Source: Cryobacterium sp. Y57
Lineage (GTDB): Bacteria; Actinomycetota; Actinomycetes; Actinomycetales; Microbacteriaceae
Assembly (NCBI RefSeq): GCF_002929505.1
Contig: NZ_PJJL01000049.1
Coordinates: 1-44,259, forward strand
DNA: 44,259 bases
Direction of reading: 5' to 3'
Part shown: piece after piece, positions 26,162 to 33,806 of the stretch
Position numbering within the stretch: the first letter of the stretch is position 1
Layout: every line of letters starts with the position of its first letter
Notes under the pieces: generated by a model
The model's input: only the letters and a program-made list of their open reading frames with translations
Database searches by the model: none
Told to the model about the DNA's origin: nothing
Translations under genes and position numbers: made by a program

Positions 26162-26832
26162 TGCCGCAAGCACTCGATCTCGACGAGGGTGCGCGCACCG
26201 AGTTGAAGGGCATGCGTCGAACCGCAGCGCGGCGCATGGTCACGGCGTGGGAAGCGCCGGTGTTCCACCTCACGGTGGAGGTCGACATGACGGAGGCAGG
26301 GCGTGCCAAGGTCGTCGTACCGGGGGCGACAGTGACTGACGTGCTTGTTCGCGCAACCGCGCATGCTCTGACCGTGGTGCCGGCAGTGAATGTCCACGTC
26401 GACGGCGAAGCGGTCATATCTTTCCCCCGAGCTCACGTCGGGATAGCGGTCGCCACAGAGAAAGGTCTGACAGTACCGATTATTCACAATGCCGATCAGT
26501 TGGATCTTGAAGAGATCGCTCAGCGCAGGCGCGACATCGTCGGGCGTGCACGTTCCGGCGGACTGGGGCGCGACGATATCACCGGAGGGACGTTCACGAT
26601 TTCGAATCTCGGCATGCTCGGGGTGACCCGCTTCGATGCCATCGTGAATGCGCCCCAGGCCGCGATCCTGGCGGTTGGAGCCACGATCCGCCGAAATGTC
26701 TGGACTGAGGATGGCGGGGGTTGGCGCCCGATCGCCGAACTGACCCTGACGTCAGATCACCGCGCCCTGGATGGCGCGGTTGCGGCCGAGTTCCTCGCGG
26801 CGTTGAAGACGAAACTGGAAGCGCCGCTCTAA
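26161..26832 (+). CDS. Minimal E2 acyltransferase catalytic domain
   Basis: 223 residues that cover only the catalytic domain of a 2-oxoacid dehydrogenase E2. There is no lipoyl domain and no peripheral-subunit-binding domain at the N-terminus, which begins almost at once with ELKGMRRTAARRM. The active-site motif DHRALDGA is intact, as are FTISNLGMLGVTRFDAIVN and PQAAILAVG. It transfers the acyl group from lipoamide to CoA. The start is ATG 26161, one base into the aldolase stop. It should use the separate lipoyl protein at 21691. How E1 and E3 are held without a binding domain is an open point. Confidence 0.9.
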   Translation: MPQALDLDEGARTELKGMRRTAARRMVTAWEAPVFHLTVEVDMTEAGRAKVVVPGATVTDVLVRATAHALTVVPAVNVHVDGEAVISFPRAHVGIAVATEKGLTVPIIHNADQLDLEEIAQRRRDIVGRARSGGLGRDDITGGTFTISNLGMLGVTRFDAIVNAPQAAILAVGATIRRNVWTEDGGGWRPIAELTLTSDHRALDGAVAAEFLAALKTKLEAPL

Positions 26833-26866
26833 CAACGTGCATTCGTCGGTGATGGTTATAGTGACG

Positions 26867-26893
26867 GCGGCGGCTCGCGGTGCGGGCCGCCGC
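26867..26893. terminator. Hairpin between convergent E2 and SorC genes
   Basis: GCGGCGGC (26867-26874) pairs with GCCGCCGC (26886-26893) around an 11-base loop. It sits in the 70-base gap between convergent stops and could end transcription in both directions. Confidence 0.5.
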
Positions 26894-26902
26894 TCTGGGC
26901 GT

Positions 26903-27871
26903 TTACTCCTGCAAGAGTCGCTCTGCCGTTTCCATGTCCGTGATCAGGGTGTCGATCCAGTGACCGCGCAGGGCCGCGCGCACAGCCTCGTATTTCGACC
27001 TTCCACCAGCGACGGCAAATCGTCCGCCCTTGGCGGGAAGCTGGGCCAGGGTCACACCGATCACCAGGGAATCAAGCTCGCTCTCGAGCGGGATTCCGTC
27101 CGCGTCGATGAACCTGAGGTTGATCTGTCCGACGGCGCCGAGCGACTGTGCCATTGCAAATTGTTCGACTGTGAAAAAGTTGCCGCCCGGCTCCAACGGT
27201 GCATCGATATTGCAGGTACCGATACCGACAAGGGCAACGTCCAACTCATCCAACGCCGCGATCGCTTCGCGGGTGTGCGCGTCATAGCTGATCATTGCTT
27301 CACGCACTTCCGCAGAAGACAGAACGCCGGGGGCGCGGATGAACAGGGGAGTCCCACCGATCAGGTCGGCAAAGCGCTGCGTGGAACGGGTGGAATCATG
27401 CTGCAACTGTGGCGGGCCGACGTCCCCGAGCATCTCGACGATGCGAGTGGCACCGGACTTCTTTTTTTTCGACGGTTCGAGGGCGGCCACGAGTGAACGC
27501 AGCGACCGGCTCCATGACGTGAAGCCGATAGTTTTCCCTGATAACTGCATTGCCGAGAGGATGAGCGCGGCGGCCTCTCCGAGGTCTCGATTGATGCCGG
27601 CCTCATCGTTTGGATCCAGCGCCTCCACGATGTGAACCTGAGACAAGCCGTAGCGCTTCTGGAGATCTTCTTCGACCTCCGCGTGCAGTCCTTCAGGGAT
27701 GACGACAATCGTTCGCACAATTTTCGCTTGCTCGGCGGCTTGAAGCAGCCGGGAAACGCGGGCCTGCGATATGCCCAAGGTCGCCGCGATCTCGATCTGT
27801 CGAATGCCGTGGGTGTAGTACATCCGCGCCACCTTTGTCATGAACCGGCGCGGTTCAAGGTCAGTAGCCAC
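26903..27871 (-). CDS. SorC-family sugar-sensing transcriptional regulator
   Basis: 322 residues. The N-terminal helix-turn-helix (YYTHGIRQIEIAATLGISQA, about 18-37, then RVSRLLQAA) precedes a sugar-phosphate-binding domain (GDVGPPQLQHDSTR, GIGTCN, AGGRSKYEAVRAAL). The start is GTG with AGGAG five bases upstream. SorC/DeoR-type proteins such as EryD, DeoR and CggR respond to phosphorylated sugars. It is convergent with the polyol cluster and is the best candidate regulator for it. Operator candidates are the palindrome at 27940 and the TGAAT motifs. Confidence 0.9.
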   Translation of the reverse strand: MATDLEPRRFMTKVARMYYTHGIRQIEIAATLGISQARVSRLLQAAEQAKIVRTIVVIPEGLHAEVEEDLQKRYGLSQVHIVEALDPNDEAGINRDLGEAAALILSAMQLSGKTIGFTSWSRSLRSLVAALEPSKKKKSGATRIVEMLGDVGPPQLQHDSTRSTQRFADLIGGTPLFIRAPGVLSSAEVREAMISYDAHTREAIAALDELDVALVGIGTCNIDAPLEPGGNFFTVEQFAMAQSLGAVGQINLRFIDADGIPLESELDSLVIGVTLAQLPAKGGRFAVAGGRSKYEAVRAALRGHWIDTLITDMETAERLLQE

Positions 27872-27939
27872 AGCTTCTCCTATCGCTCAGTTACGCAATT
27901 GTATCAAGATTCGTCAGTTGCAAGAATATCCAATTCGCT

Positions 27940-27956
27940 CTAGACTTCGAGTCTAG
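27940..27956. promoter_or_regulatory. Palindrome upstream of SorC-type gene
   Basis: CTAGACTTCGAGTCTAG has perfect 7-bp arms around a 3-base centre, 69 bases upstream of the regulator start and on the side of the lipoyl-ligase gene. It could be an operator for either gene, or a short terminator-like fold. Confidence 0.4.
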
Positions 27957-28121
27957 GTTAGGTCAGTTCATGGGGTGGGGAAATCGACGGATGACGATCC
28001 CACACCGGTGGCTTCAGGCTGGTCTTGATGGAACGCACCTCTCGGTGCAGGGGCGCATCCGCCAGCCGATCGAACAATCTATCGATCGCCTCTTCCCCGA
28101 TTCAGATTCTGAGTCCTGCAC

Positions 28122-28874
28122 GTGATGACGGAGGGGAACCAGAAGTTGCTCACTCGCGGTCCGAAATTATCACTGGGTCGGGTCGGCGACACAGCGCAAG
28201 ACGACATCGATGAATCCTTACGCGTGCTCCGCGAGATGCAAGAAGACGCCAACCCTCAGGCTCGGATCAGGGCCTATCGCCCAATTCCCACCGTGGCATT
28301 CAGTCGACGTGAAAGCTTGATGCCTGAATTCGCCGCAGCCTCGGCGGTGGCTCGTGGGTTCGGCTTTGAGCCAGTGATCCGCCTCGCAGGGGGACGTGCA
28401 GTGGCGTACGACCAGACGTGCCTGATCGTCGATCTCATGGCCCCCTTGAAGTTCTACGGTGATCACATAGCGGCCTTTGAAGCGGGAGCTGGTTGTTTTC
28501 GGGAGGTGCTGGGCGACCTCGGCCTCGACGCTCGAGTCGGTCCCGTCGTCGGGGAATACTGTGCGGGGGACCATAGCGTCAACGCGCGAGGGCAGGTGAA
28601 GGTCGTGGGAATCGCTCAGCGCGCCATGCATAGTGCCAGGCTGCTCACCGCTTGTATCGTGCTGGAAAAACCCGAGCGACTGCGGCCGGTCGTCGACGCG
28701 GTCTACGGTGCAATGAAGCTGGACTGGTCGCCTTCGAGTTTGGGGAGCATCCGCGGCGAGGGGGTCCAGGGGACAGTCGACGAAATCGTGCATGCGCTTG
28801 TGACCGGGCTCCAACAACGACACTCGGAATGGGCGTTTCCGCGGGTAACTCATACTGACGATGCTCGTGCGTAA
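28122..28874 (+). CDS. Lipoate-protein ligase / octanoyltransferase family protein
   Basis: About 250 residues of the BPL/LplA/LipB fold. IRLAGGRAVAYD (86-97) matches the RRxxGGxAV motif. EYCAGDHSVN with Cys147 and VKVVGIAQR with Lys160 match the lipoyl-domain ligase/LipM-LipL branch, in which such a Cys holds the acyl group. The enzyme attaches lipoyl or octanoyl groups to lipoyl domains. The start is uncertain: GTG 28122, ATG 28125, or TTG 28146, which is preceded by GGAGGGG. It lies beyond the SorC gene and is divergent from it. Its natural target is likely Lys44 of the small lipoyl protein. Confidence 0.8.
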   Translation: MMTEGNQKLLTRGPKLSLGRVGDTAQDDIDESLRVLREMQEDANPQARIRAYRPIPTVAFSRRESLMPEFAAASAVARGFGFEPVIRLAGGRAVAYDQTCLIVDLMAPLKFYGDHIAAFEAGAGCFREVLGDLGLDARVGPVVGEYCAGDHSVNARGQVKVVGIAQRAMHSARLLTACIVLEKPERLRPVVDAVYGAMKLDWSPSSLGSIRGEGVQGTVDEIVHALVTGLQQRHSEWAFPRVTHTDDARA

Positions 28875-28929
28875 ATAGTCGCGCATTCGAGCGCAGGGGG
28901 CTGCGCGAAATACTCCCGTCAATTGTGCA

Positions 28930-29877
28930 TCATCGAATGTTGTACAGAGCCCTCGCCTCGTCCGGCGTTGCTATGGGCCGGCCGACTTCCCTGGCGATTT
29001 CCTGGGCCTGCTGCAGCAGCTCCAGGTTCGTCGGATTGCGAGCCGGATCATAAAACAGTTCCAGGCCGGTCTTGATGTGGCCCCCGAGCTCGATCGCCCT
29101 GCGGAGGATCGAGGTGTCGTCGAGGGCGCCCTGACCCCAGATCGAGATGTACCAGGGGTGTGTGACTTTCGCTTCCTCGATCATCCAGAGGTAGTAGTAC
29201 AGGCTCTCGAGACTTGGCTTCATACCGTTCGTTCCGATGGGATCTGTGGCAGTGAGACCGTAATCCCCGATGAGGTAGAAATCCCACATGGAGCCTGGCG
29301 TAGAGAGTCCCTTGTTGACGTAGTGCATGGCGTGGCGAAGATGGCCTGGTTCGTAGACGCCGAAGACCATGGGAGTGCCGTGCGCCCGCAGCATCCTGAT
29401 TTGACTGCCAACGCGTTCGTAGTTGAACCCGAATTCGGGGCCGGCGAGGTATCCCTCGGCATCCGTTTCTGTAGCGAATAGGGTGAGCCCGGTGTCGACA
29501 CAGGCAATCCGAACGTTTGCCTTCTCGACGAGGAAGGGGACGTGCTGAAGGCCGTTCTCGTCGCCTTTGAGACGGAGGTTGTTGCAGGTCGTGGGGTACC
29601 AGGTGATGTCAGGGTGCTTCTGCAACACCTTGTCCCAAGTGCGCATGTAGTCCTTGTACGCATCTTTGCCCATGAGGTCGAAACTGGTGTTGTGGGCGTG
29701 GATCGCACCGGCTCCGGCTTCCCAGCAGCGAATTGCGTCTTCCGCAATCTCGTCGTAGGAAATCGGGGTGTTCGGGTTCATTTCTTTCGTACGAATGCCG
29801 TTGATATGAGACTCGATTATGACTGGGTAGTCCCAGTTGGGCTTCATATCCGCATACTTGTCGAGGGCAGTGACCAT
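28930..29877 (-). CDS. BKACE (DUF849)-like beta-keto acid cleavage enzyme
   Basis: 315 residues. The family is a zinc-dependent TIM barrel that condenses a beta-keto acid with acetyl-CoA and splits it into a CoA thioester and acetoacetate. The zinc motif HxH is seen as IHAHN (His60, His62). The N-terminal SYDEIAEDAIRCWEAGAGAIH stretch and the C-terminal HIKTGLELF match BKACE. The usual HLHxRD is changed to HAHNTS, so it belongs to a divergent subgroup and its keto acid is unknown. The ATG at 29877 is preceded by AAAGAGAAG. It is divergent from the hydrolase/importer operon, across a 214-base shared regulatory gap. Confidence 0.8.
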   Translation of the reverse strand: MVTALDKYADMKPNWDYPVIIESHINGIRTKEMNPNTPISYDEIAEDAIRCWEAGAGAIHAHNTSFDLMGKDAYKDYMRTWDKVLQKHPDITWYPTTCNNLRLKGDENGLQHVPFLVEKANVRIACVDTGLTLFATETDAEGYLAGPEFGFNYERVGSQIRMLRAHGTPMVFGVYEPGHLRHAMHYVNKGLSTPGSMWDFYLIGDYGLTATDPIGTNGMKPSLESLYYYLWMIEEAKVTHPWYISIWGQGALDDTSILRRAIELGGHIKTGLELFYDPARNPTNLELLQQAQEIAREVGRPIATPDEARALYNIR

Positions 29878-30022
29878 GGTTCACTTCTCTTTCTCGAGAT
29901 GATTGCATCCGAAACGGTCTAGTGCTTCGTCCAAACCGGACGACGATGCTTGGGCCCGGTTCGCCTGTACCTTCCGGGCTGCCGCGATTCGTTGACAGAT
30001 GGACTGCGGATGAGATATAAAA

Positions 30023-30056
30023 TGAATATACACGCAGTCACTGAATAAAAAAATAC
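30023..30056. promoter_or_regulatory. TGAAT motifs in divergent promoter region
   Basis: TGAATATACACGC (30023-30035) and TGAATAAAAAAATAC (30042-30056) lie between the BKACE and hydrolase genes. They resemble the motifs upstream of both importers. A/T-rich promoter elements are the alternative reading. Confidence 0.35.
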
Positions 30057-30091
30057 CCCGCGTGTGCGACACGGAACAAGGAGGTTCTAGT

Positions 30092-31327
30092 TTGTTGGAC
30101 TCGTTTGATGTTCGTCCGTACGAGATCCGCATCCCCGACGCGGATCTTGACGACATGATGGAGCGGCTGAAACGGACTCGATTCCCCCAGGACTTTGGGA
30201 ACGAAGACTGGCGCTATGGCTACAATACCCAGTACCACCGCACCCTCATCGACTACTGGATCAATGAGTACGACTGGCGCGCTGTCGAGCGTCAGATGAA
30301 CGAACTCCCACACTTCAAGGTCGACGTGATGGGCGTTCCCCTGCACTTCATCCATGTACGTGGCAAAGGAACCAATCCGAAGCCGCTGCTTCTCCACCAT
30401 GGCTGGCCGTGGACTTTCTGGGACGTCCGCAAGATCATCGAACCTCTCACGGATCCGGTTAAATTCGGCGGCGTGGAGTCTGACTCCTTTGATGTGGTTC
30501 TCATCTCCCTGCCCGGCTATGGGTTCTCCTCGCCGCTCACAGAGACAGGGTGGAATTTCTGGAAGACCGCTGATCTTGAGAACGTACTCATGAAGCAGAT
30601 CCTCGGGTATGACCGCTACGCCACCGCGGGAGGGGATTGGGGTGCGCTGATCGCACAGCAGCACGGGCATAAGTACGAGTCCGACGTCATCGGCGTCTAT
30701 ACGCACTTTCCCGCGCAGATGTCGCACTATCTCGCACAACATCCCGACCAACCCGAGGGCATCGAGTACGACTCCGCTTTGGGATTGCCGGCGGCGAGCG
30801 AGTACTCTGCTGACGAATCCGGCTGGTTCGATCGGGGAAAGTTGTTCGTCGAGAATGAGAGCGGCTACGGTGAGCTCCAATTGACGAAGCCACAGACGCT
30901 CGCGGCGCTCGTCACCGACTCACCTGCAGCCCAGCTGGCCTGGATCACCGAAAAGCGGTACTTCTGGGGCCTCGCGGAACGCGGTAGCGGCACAGAGGCA
31001 TTTGAGAGTGTCTGGCCCAAGGACGACCTGATCACGACCGCCGCGGTGTACTTCCTCACCGGAACAGGCGGAACGTCCTCCCGGTACTACTGGGAATGCC
31101 GAGGAAACCCGTGGACTCCGAGTCACAACCGATTCCCGGTCGTGGGAGTACCGACCGCCGTGTCGATCTACCCGGGCGAGATATACAAGCCGCCGAAAAC
31201 CTGGACGGAGAAATACTTCAACCTTCAGCAATACCGGGTTCATCAGAGCGGTGGGCACTTCGCTCCTTTGGAGGAACCGGAAATCTACGTGACCGACGTC
31301 CGTGATTTCTTCCGCACTTTGCACTGA
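30092..31327 (+). CDS. Epoxide-hydrolase-like alpha/beta hydrolase (EHN type)
   Basis: 411 residues. The N-terminal EHN domain (YEIRIPDADLDDMMERL, WRAVERQMN) is that of juvenile-hormone/microsomal-type epoxide hydrolases. The oxyanion motif is HGWPW (103-107), the nucleophile Asp182 is in GGDWG, and the base His389 is in GGHFAPLEEPE. The family opens epoxides to diols. A TTG start at 30092 is preferred: AAGGAGG ends seven bases before it, and the upstream GTG at 30062 has no site. It heads the second importer operon. The true substrate is unknown and need not be an epoxide. Confidence 0.85.
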   Translation: MLDSFDVRPYEIRIPDADLDDMMERLKRTRFPQDFGNEDWRYGYNTQYHRTLIDYWINEYDWRAVERQMNELPHFKVDVMGVPLHFIHVRGKGTNPKPLLLHHGWPWTFWDVRKIIEPLTDPVKFGGVESDSFDVVLISLPGYGFSSPLTETGWNFWKTADLENVLMKQILGYDRYATAGGDWGALIAQQHGHKYESDVIGVYTHFPAQMSHYLAQHPDQPEGIEYDSALGLPAASEYSADESGWFDRGKLFVENESGYGELQLTKPQTLAALVTDSPAAQLAWITEKRYFWGLAERGSGTEAFESVWPKDDLITTAAVYFLTGTGGTSSRYYWECRGNPWTPSHNRFPVVGVPTAVSIYPGEIYKPPKTWTEKYFNLQQYRVHQSGGHFAPLEEPEIYVTDVRDFFRTLH

Positions 31328-31426
31328 TGCACGCTTTGCCGGAGCCCAATTCTAACGAATCGGTTACAGGTGAACTATCAAGCGAAATGGTCTTGTGTGC
31401 GCGCCTCATCGCCTCTATCCTCACAA

Positions 31427-31458
31427 TGAATCAAAAATGCCTTATTGAATAAAGATGC
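31427..31458 (+). promoter_or_regulatory. Tandem TGAAT motifs upstream of importer 2
   Basis: TGAATCAAAAATGC (31427-31440) and TGAATAAAGATGC (31446-31458) form an imperfect direct repeat with a 19-base period, in the 174-base gap before the receptor gene. The second copy differs by one base from the motif at 11936. Confidence 0.45.
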
Positions 31459-31501
31459 ACGGGACGTAGTCCAAGCCTCACTCACCAACAAGGAGTCAAA
31501 G

Positions 31502-32662
31502 ATGTCTCTGAAACACAATCGCGGTGCGCTCGTTCGATTCGCCGCTATCGCCGCTGTCGCTGCGCTCGCACTCGCCGGGTGCACGTCGACCGCGAGTGGA
31601 GCTGGCGGATCTTCTTCCTCCGGCCCCATTGCCAAGGAGGACCTGGTCCTCGTCGCCTCTGTCATCAACACAACCAACCCCTACTTCATCGCCAATATTG
31701 AGGGGGCGAAGGCGCTGTCCAAAAAACTGGACATTCCGCTCGAGATCATCGACTCGCAGGGCTCGTCGCAGACTGAAATCTCAAAGATTCAGGCAATTCT
31801 GGCGCAGGGCAAGAAGGTCGTGATGTTCGTCAACACCGTCGCGAGTTCGGACACCCCGACGATCGTGGACGCTGTGAAGCGTGCCGGCGGCTACGTGTCG
31901 ATCTGGTGGAACAAGCCGGACAATTTCGAGCCCTGGGACTCGGGCAACAATTTTGTGGCCTTCCAGAAGCACCCCGGCGTGGACTCGGGCCGCTGCAACG
32001 CTCAGGCGATCGGTGATGCGCTCGGCGGTAAGGGCAACGTCATCATGTTCCCCGGCGTCCAGGACAGCACAACGAGCCAGACGCGTGTTGCCGGCTTTGA
32101 AGCTGAAATGCGTGAAAACTACCCAGGGATCAAGATTCTCGAGAACCAGCCCTCGAATTGGGACCCGCAGCTCGCGAATCAGAATGCCAAGGACTTGATT
32201 GCAAAGTACGGAGACCAGATCAATGGTGTCTGGAGCGCCGACGACGGCATGCAGCTCGGTGCGATCCAGGCCTTCGACGACGCGGGTTTGCTGGACAAGG
32301 TGAAGTTCGCCTCTGACGGCCTGTACCCCGACACGGTGGCACTGATGGAGAAAGGCTATGGCAACAACGCCATCGTCGGCGAGACCTTCCACCGCGGCTA
32401 CATGGCCTCCGCTATCGGTCTGTATACGGCCTACCTGGCAGCGACCGGAGAAATCGTTCCGTCTGAACTGCCCAAGGAAAAGCGCACGAGTTTTTTCGAC
32501 ATCAAGTGTGTGACGCCCGAAACCCTGGGGGACTACCTAAAGTACGACACCCCCACCGCTGCAGCTGATTTCGTCGACCAGCTCGTCGAGAAGGGCCCGT
32601 GGGACACCGAGCCGGCAACTCTGATCGGCGGCGGTGGACCCGAAGTCCTGCCCAAGCCGTAG
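31502..32662 (+). CDS. Substrate-binding lipoprotein of importer 2, RbsB type
   Basis: 386 residues. The signal peptide ends at lipobox LALAGC with lipidated Cys27, followed by a Ser/Gly-rich linker. The mature part (LVLVASVINTTNPYFIANIEG) opens like CUT2 receptors, but the region around VSIWWNKPDNFEPWDSG is rich in aromatic residues, which suggests a larger or less polar ligand than ribose. The ATG at 31502 follows AAGGAG. It is followed by a very strong hairpin and then the membrane and ATPase genes. Confidence 0.9.
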   Translation: MSLKHNRGALVRFAAIAAVAALALAGCTSTASGAGGSSSSGPIAKEDLVLVASVINTTNPYFIANIEGAKALSKKLDIPLEIIDSQGSSQTEISKIQAILAQGKKVVMFVNTVASSDTPTIVDAVKRAGGYVSIWWNKPDNFEPWDSGNNFVAFQKHPGVDSGRCNAQAIGDALGGKGNVIMFPGVQDSTTSQTRVAGFEAEMRENYPGIKILENQPSNWDPQLANQNAKDLIAKYGDQINGVWSADDGMQLGAIQAFDDAGLLDKVKFASDGLYPDTVALMEKGYGNNAIVGETFHRGYMASAIGLYTAYLAATGEIVPSELPKEKRTSFFDIKCVTPETLGDYLKYDTPTAAADFVDQLVEKGPWDTEPATLIGGGGPEVLPKP

Positions 32663-32672
32663 CATTGCGGCC

Positions 32673-32715
32673 ACCTGATCCGGCCCTCGTCTGATCGACG
32701 AGGGCCGGATCAGGT
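32673..32715 (+). terminator. Perfect 19-bp hairpin after receptor gene
   Basis: ACCTGATCCGGCCCTCGTC pairs with its exact complement around the loop TGATC, 10 bases after the receptor stop. No T-run follows. It probably shields the receptor mRNA or causes partial termination, as in importer 1. Confidence 0.75.
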
Positions 32716-32756
32716 ACATCACCATTATGTGATCGGTATCAACGAGGAGATTTCTC

Positions 32757-33806
32757 ATGGTTCACAAAGTCTTGTCGGAACAGGGCGCGGGGAGCATAAC
32801 CACCACCGCGATCAGGATCCGCGAGTCCGGCATCGAGCGCCGCGCTCGGTTTCGCGGTCTCGCCGAGCCGTTGAGTTTACTCGTGGCCCTTGCCGTTCTT
32901 ATCGGTGTGTTCTCCCTACTCAATGAACGTTTTCTGACCACGTCCAACATCCAAAACGTGCTCACCCAGTCCGCCATCCCCTTGATTGTGGCCGTGGGAG
33001 CGACTTTAGTCATTCTCCTCGGCTCCATCGACTTGTCAGTGGAGGGAGTCATGGGGGCAACCGGGATGACCTGGATACTCCTGAGTAATAACTCGCGCGG
33101 GGGAGCGGACCTGGGGCCGTGGGCTTGGGTTATCGCCCTCGGCGTAGCCCTCCTGCTCGGAATCGCCAGCGGTCTCATTTTCACCGCCCTGAAGGTTCCC
33201 TCATTTATCGTCACCCTGGGTATGTGGTACGTCGGGCTAGGGATCGCCACCATGCTCTATGGAACCGACCTTCTCCCTCGTCTGCAAGACGAAGGGCTCA
33301 AGGGCTGGACCTCGCGAATAAGTTTTGGCCTTCCTAATTCCTTCTGGGTGGCGCTGCTCGTCATCGGGCTGGGCATACTCGTTCTGCGCAGCACCCGGAT
33401 CGGCCGTGTGACCCTTGCCATTGGAAACAGCGAGACGATCGTTCGCTCGGCGGGCCTTCCTGCTTTCCCTGTGAAGGTCGCCGTCTTTGCCATCGCCGCT
33501 GTACTGAGTGGACTCGGCGGTATCCTCGCTACTGTTCAACTCGACATCGGGTCGCCCACAGTCGGCTCCGGAGTGCTCTTCATCGTCATCCCTGCAGTTG
33601 TCATCGGAGGAACTCACCTCGCCGGCGGCAAAGGGGGGATCCTGCGCACCGTATTGGGCGTATTCCTCCTGACGATCCTTAACAACGGGCTCATCCTCTC
33701 CGGCGTTGAGTCGAGCTATCAGTCGGCCGTCACCGGCGCGATCCTGGTCGCAGCCATTGTGTTCGCCGCATGGTCGCAGCGTGACAGATTGCGGGTGGCG
33801 AAGTGA
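32757..33806 (+). CDS. ABC permease A of importer 2, RbsC type
   Basis: 349 residues with 8-10 membrane helices. The GSIDLSVEGVMG and IGGTHLAGGKGG blocks are typical of RbsC-type permeases. A GAGGAGA site precedes the ATG. The stop overlaps the ATPase start as GTGA. A second, different permease follows the ATPase, so the channel is probably a heterodimer, unlike importer 1. Confidence 0.92.
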   Translation: MVHKVLSEQGAGSITTTAIRIRESGIERRARFRGLAEPLSLLVALAVLIGVFSLLNERFLTTSNIQNVLTQSAIPLIVAVGATLVILLGSIDLSVEGVMGATGMTWILLSNNSRGGADLGPWAWVIALGVALLLGIASGLIFTALKVPSFIVTLGMWYVGLGIATMLYGTDLLPRLQDEGLKGWTSRISFGLPNSFWVALLVIGLGILVLRSTRIGRVTLAIGNSETIVRSAGLPAFPVKVAVFAIAAVLSGLGGILATVQLDIGSPTVGSGVLFIVIPAVVIGGTHLAGGKGGILRTVLGVFLLTILNNGLILSGVESSYQSAVTGAILVAAIVFAAWSQRDRLRVAK

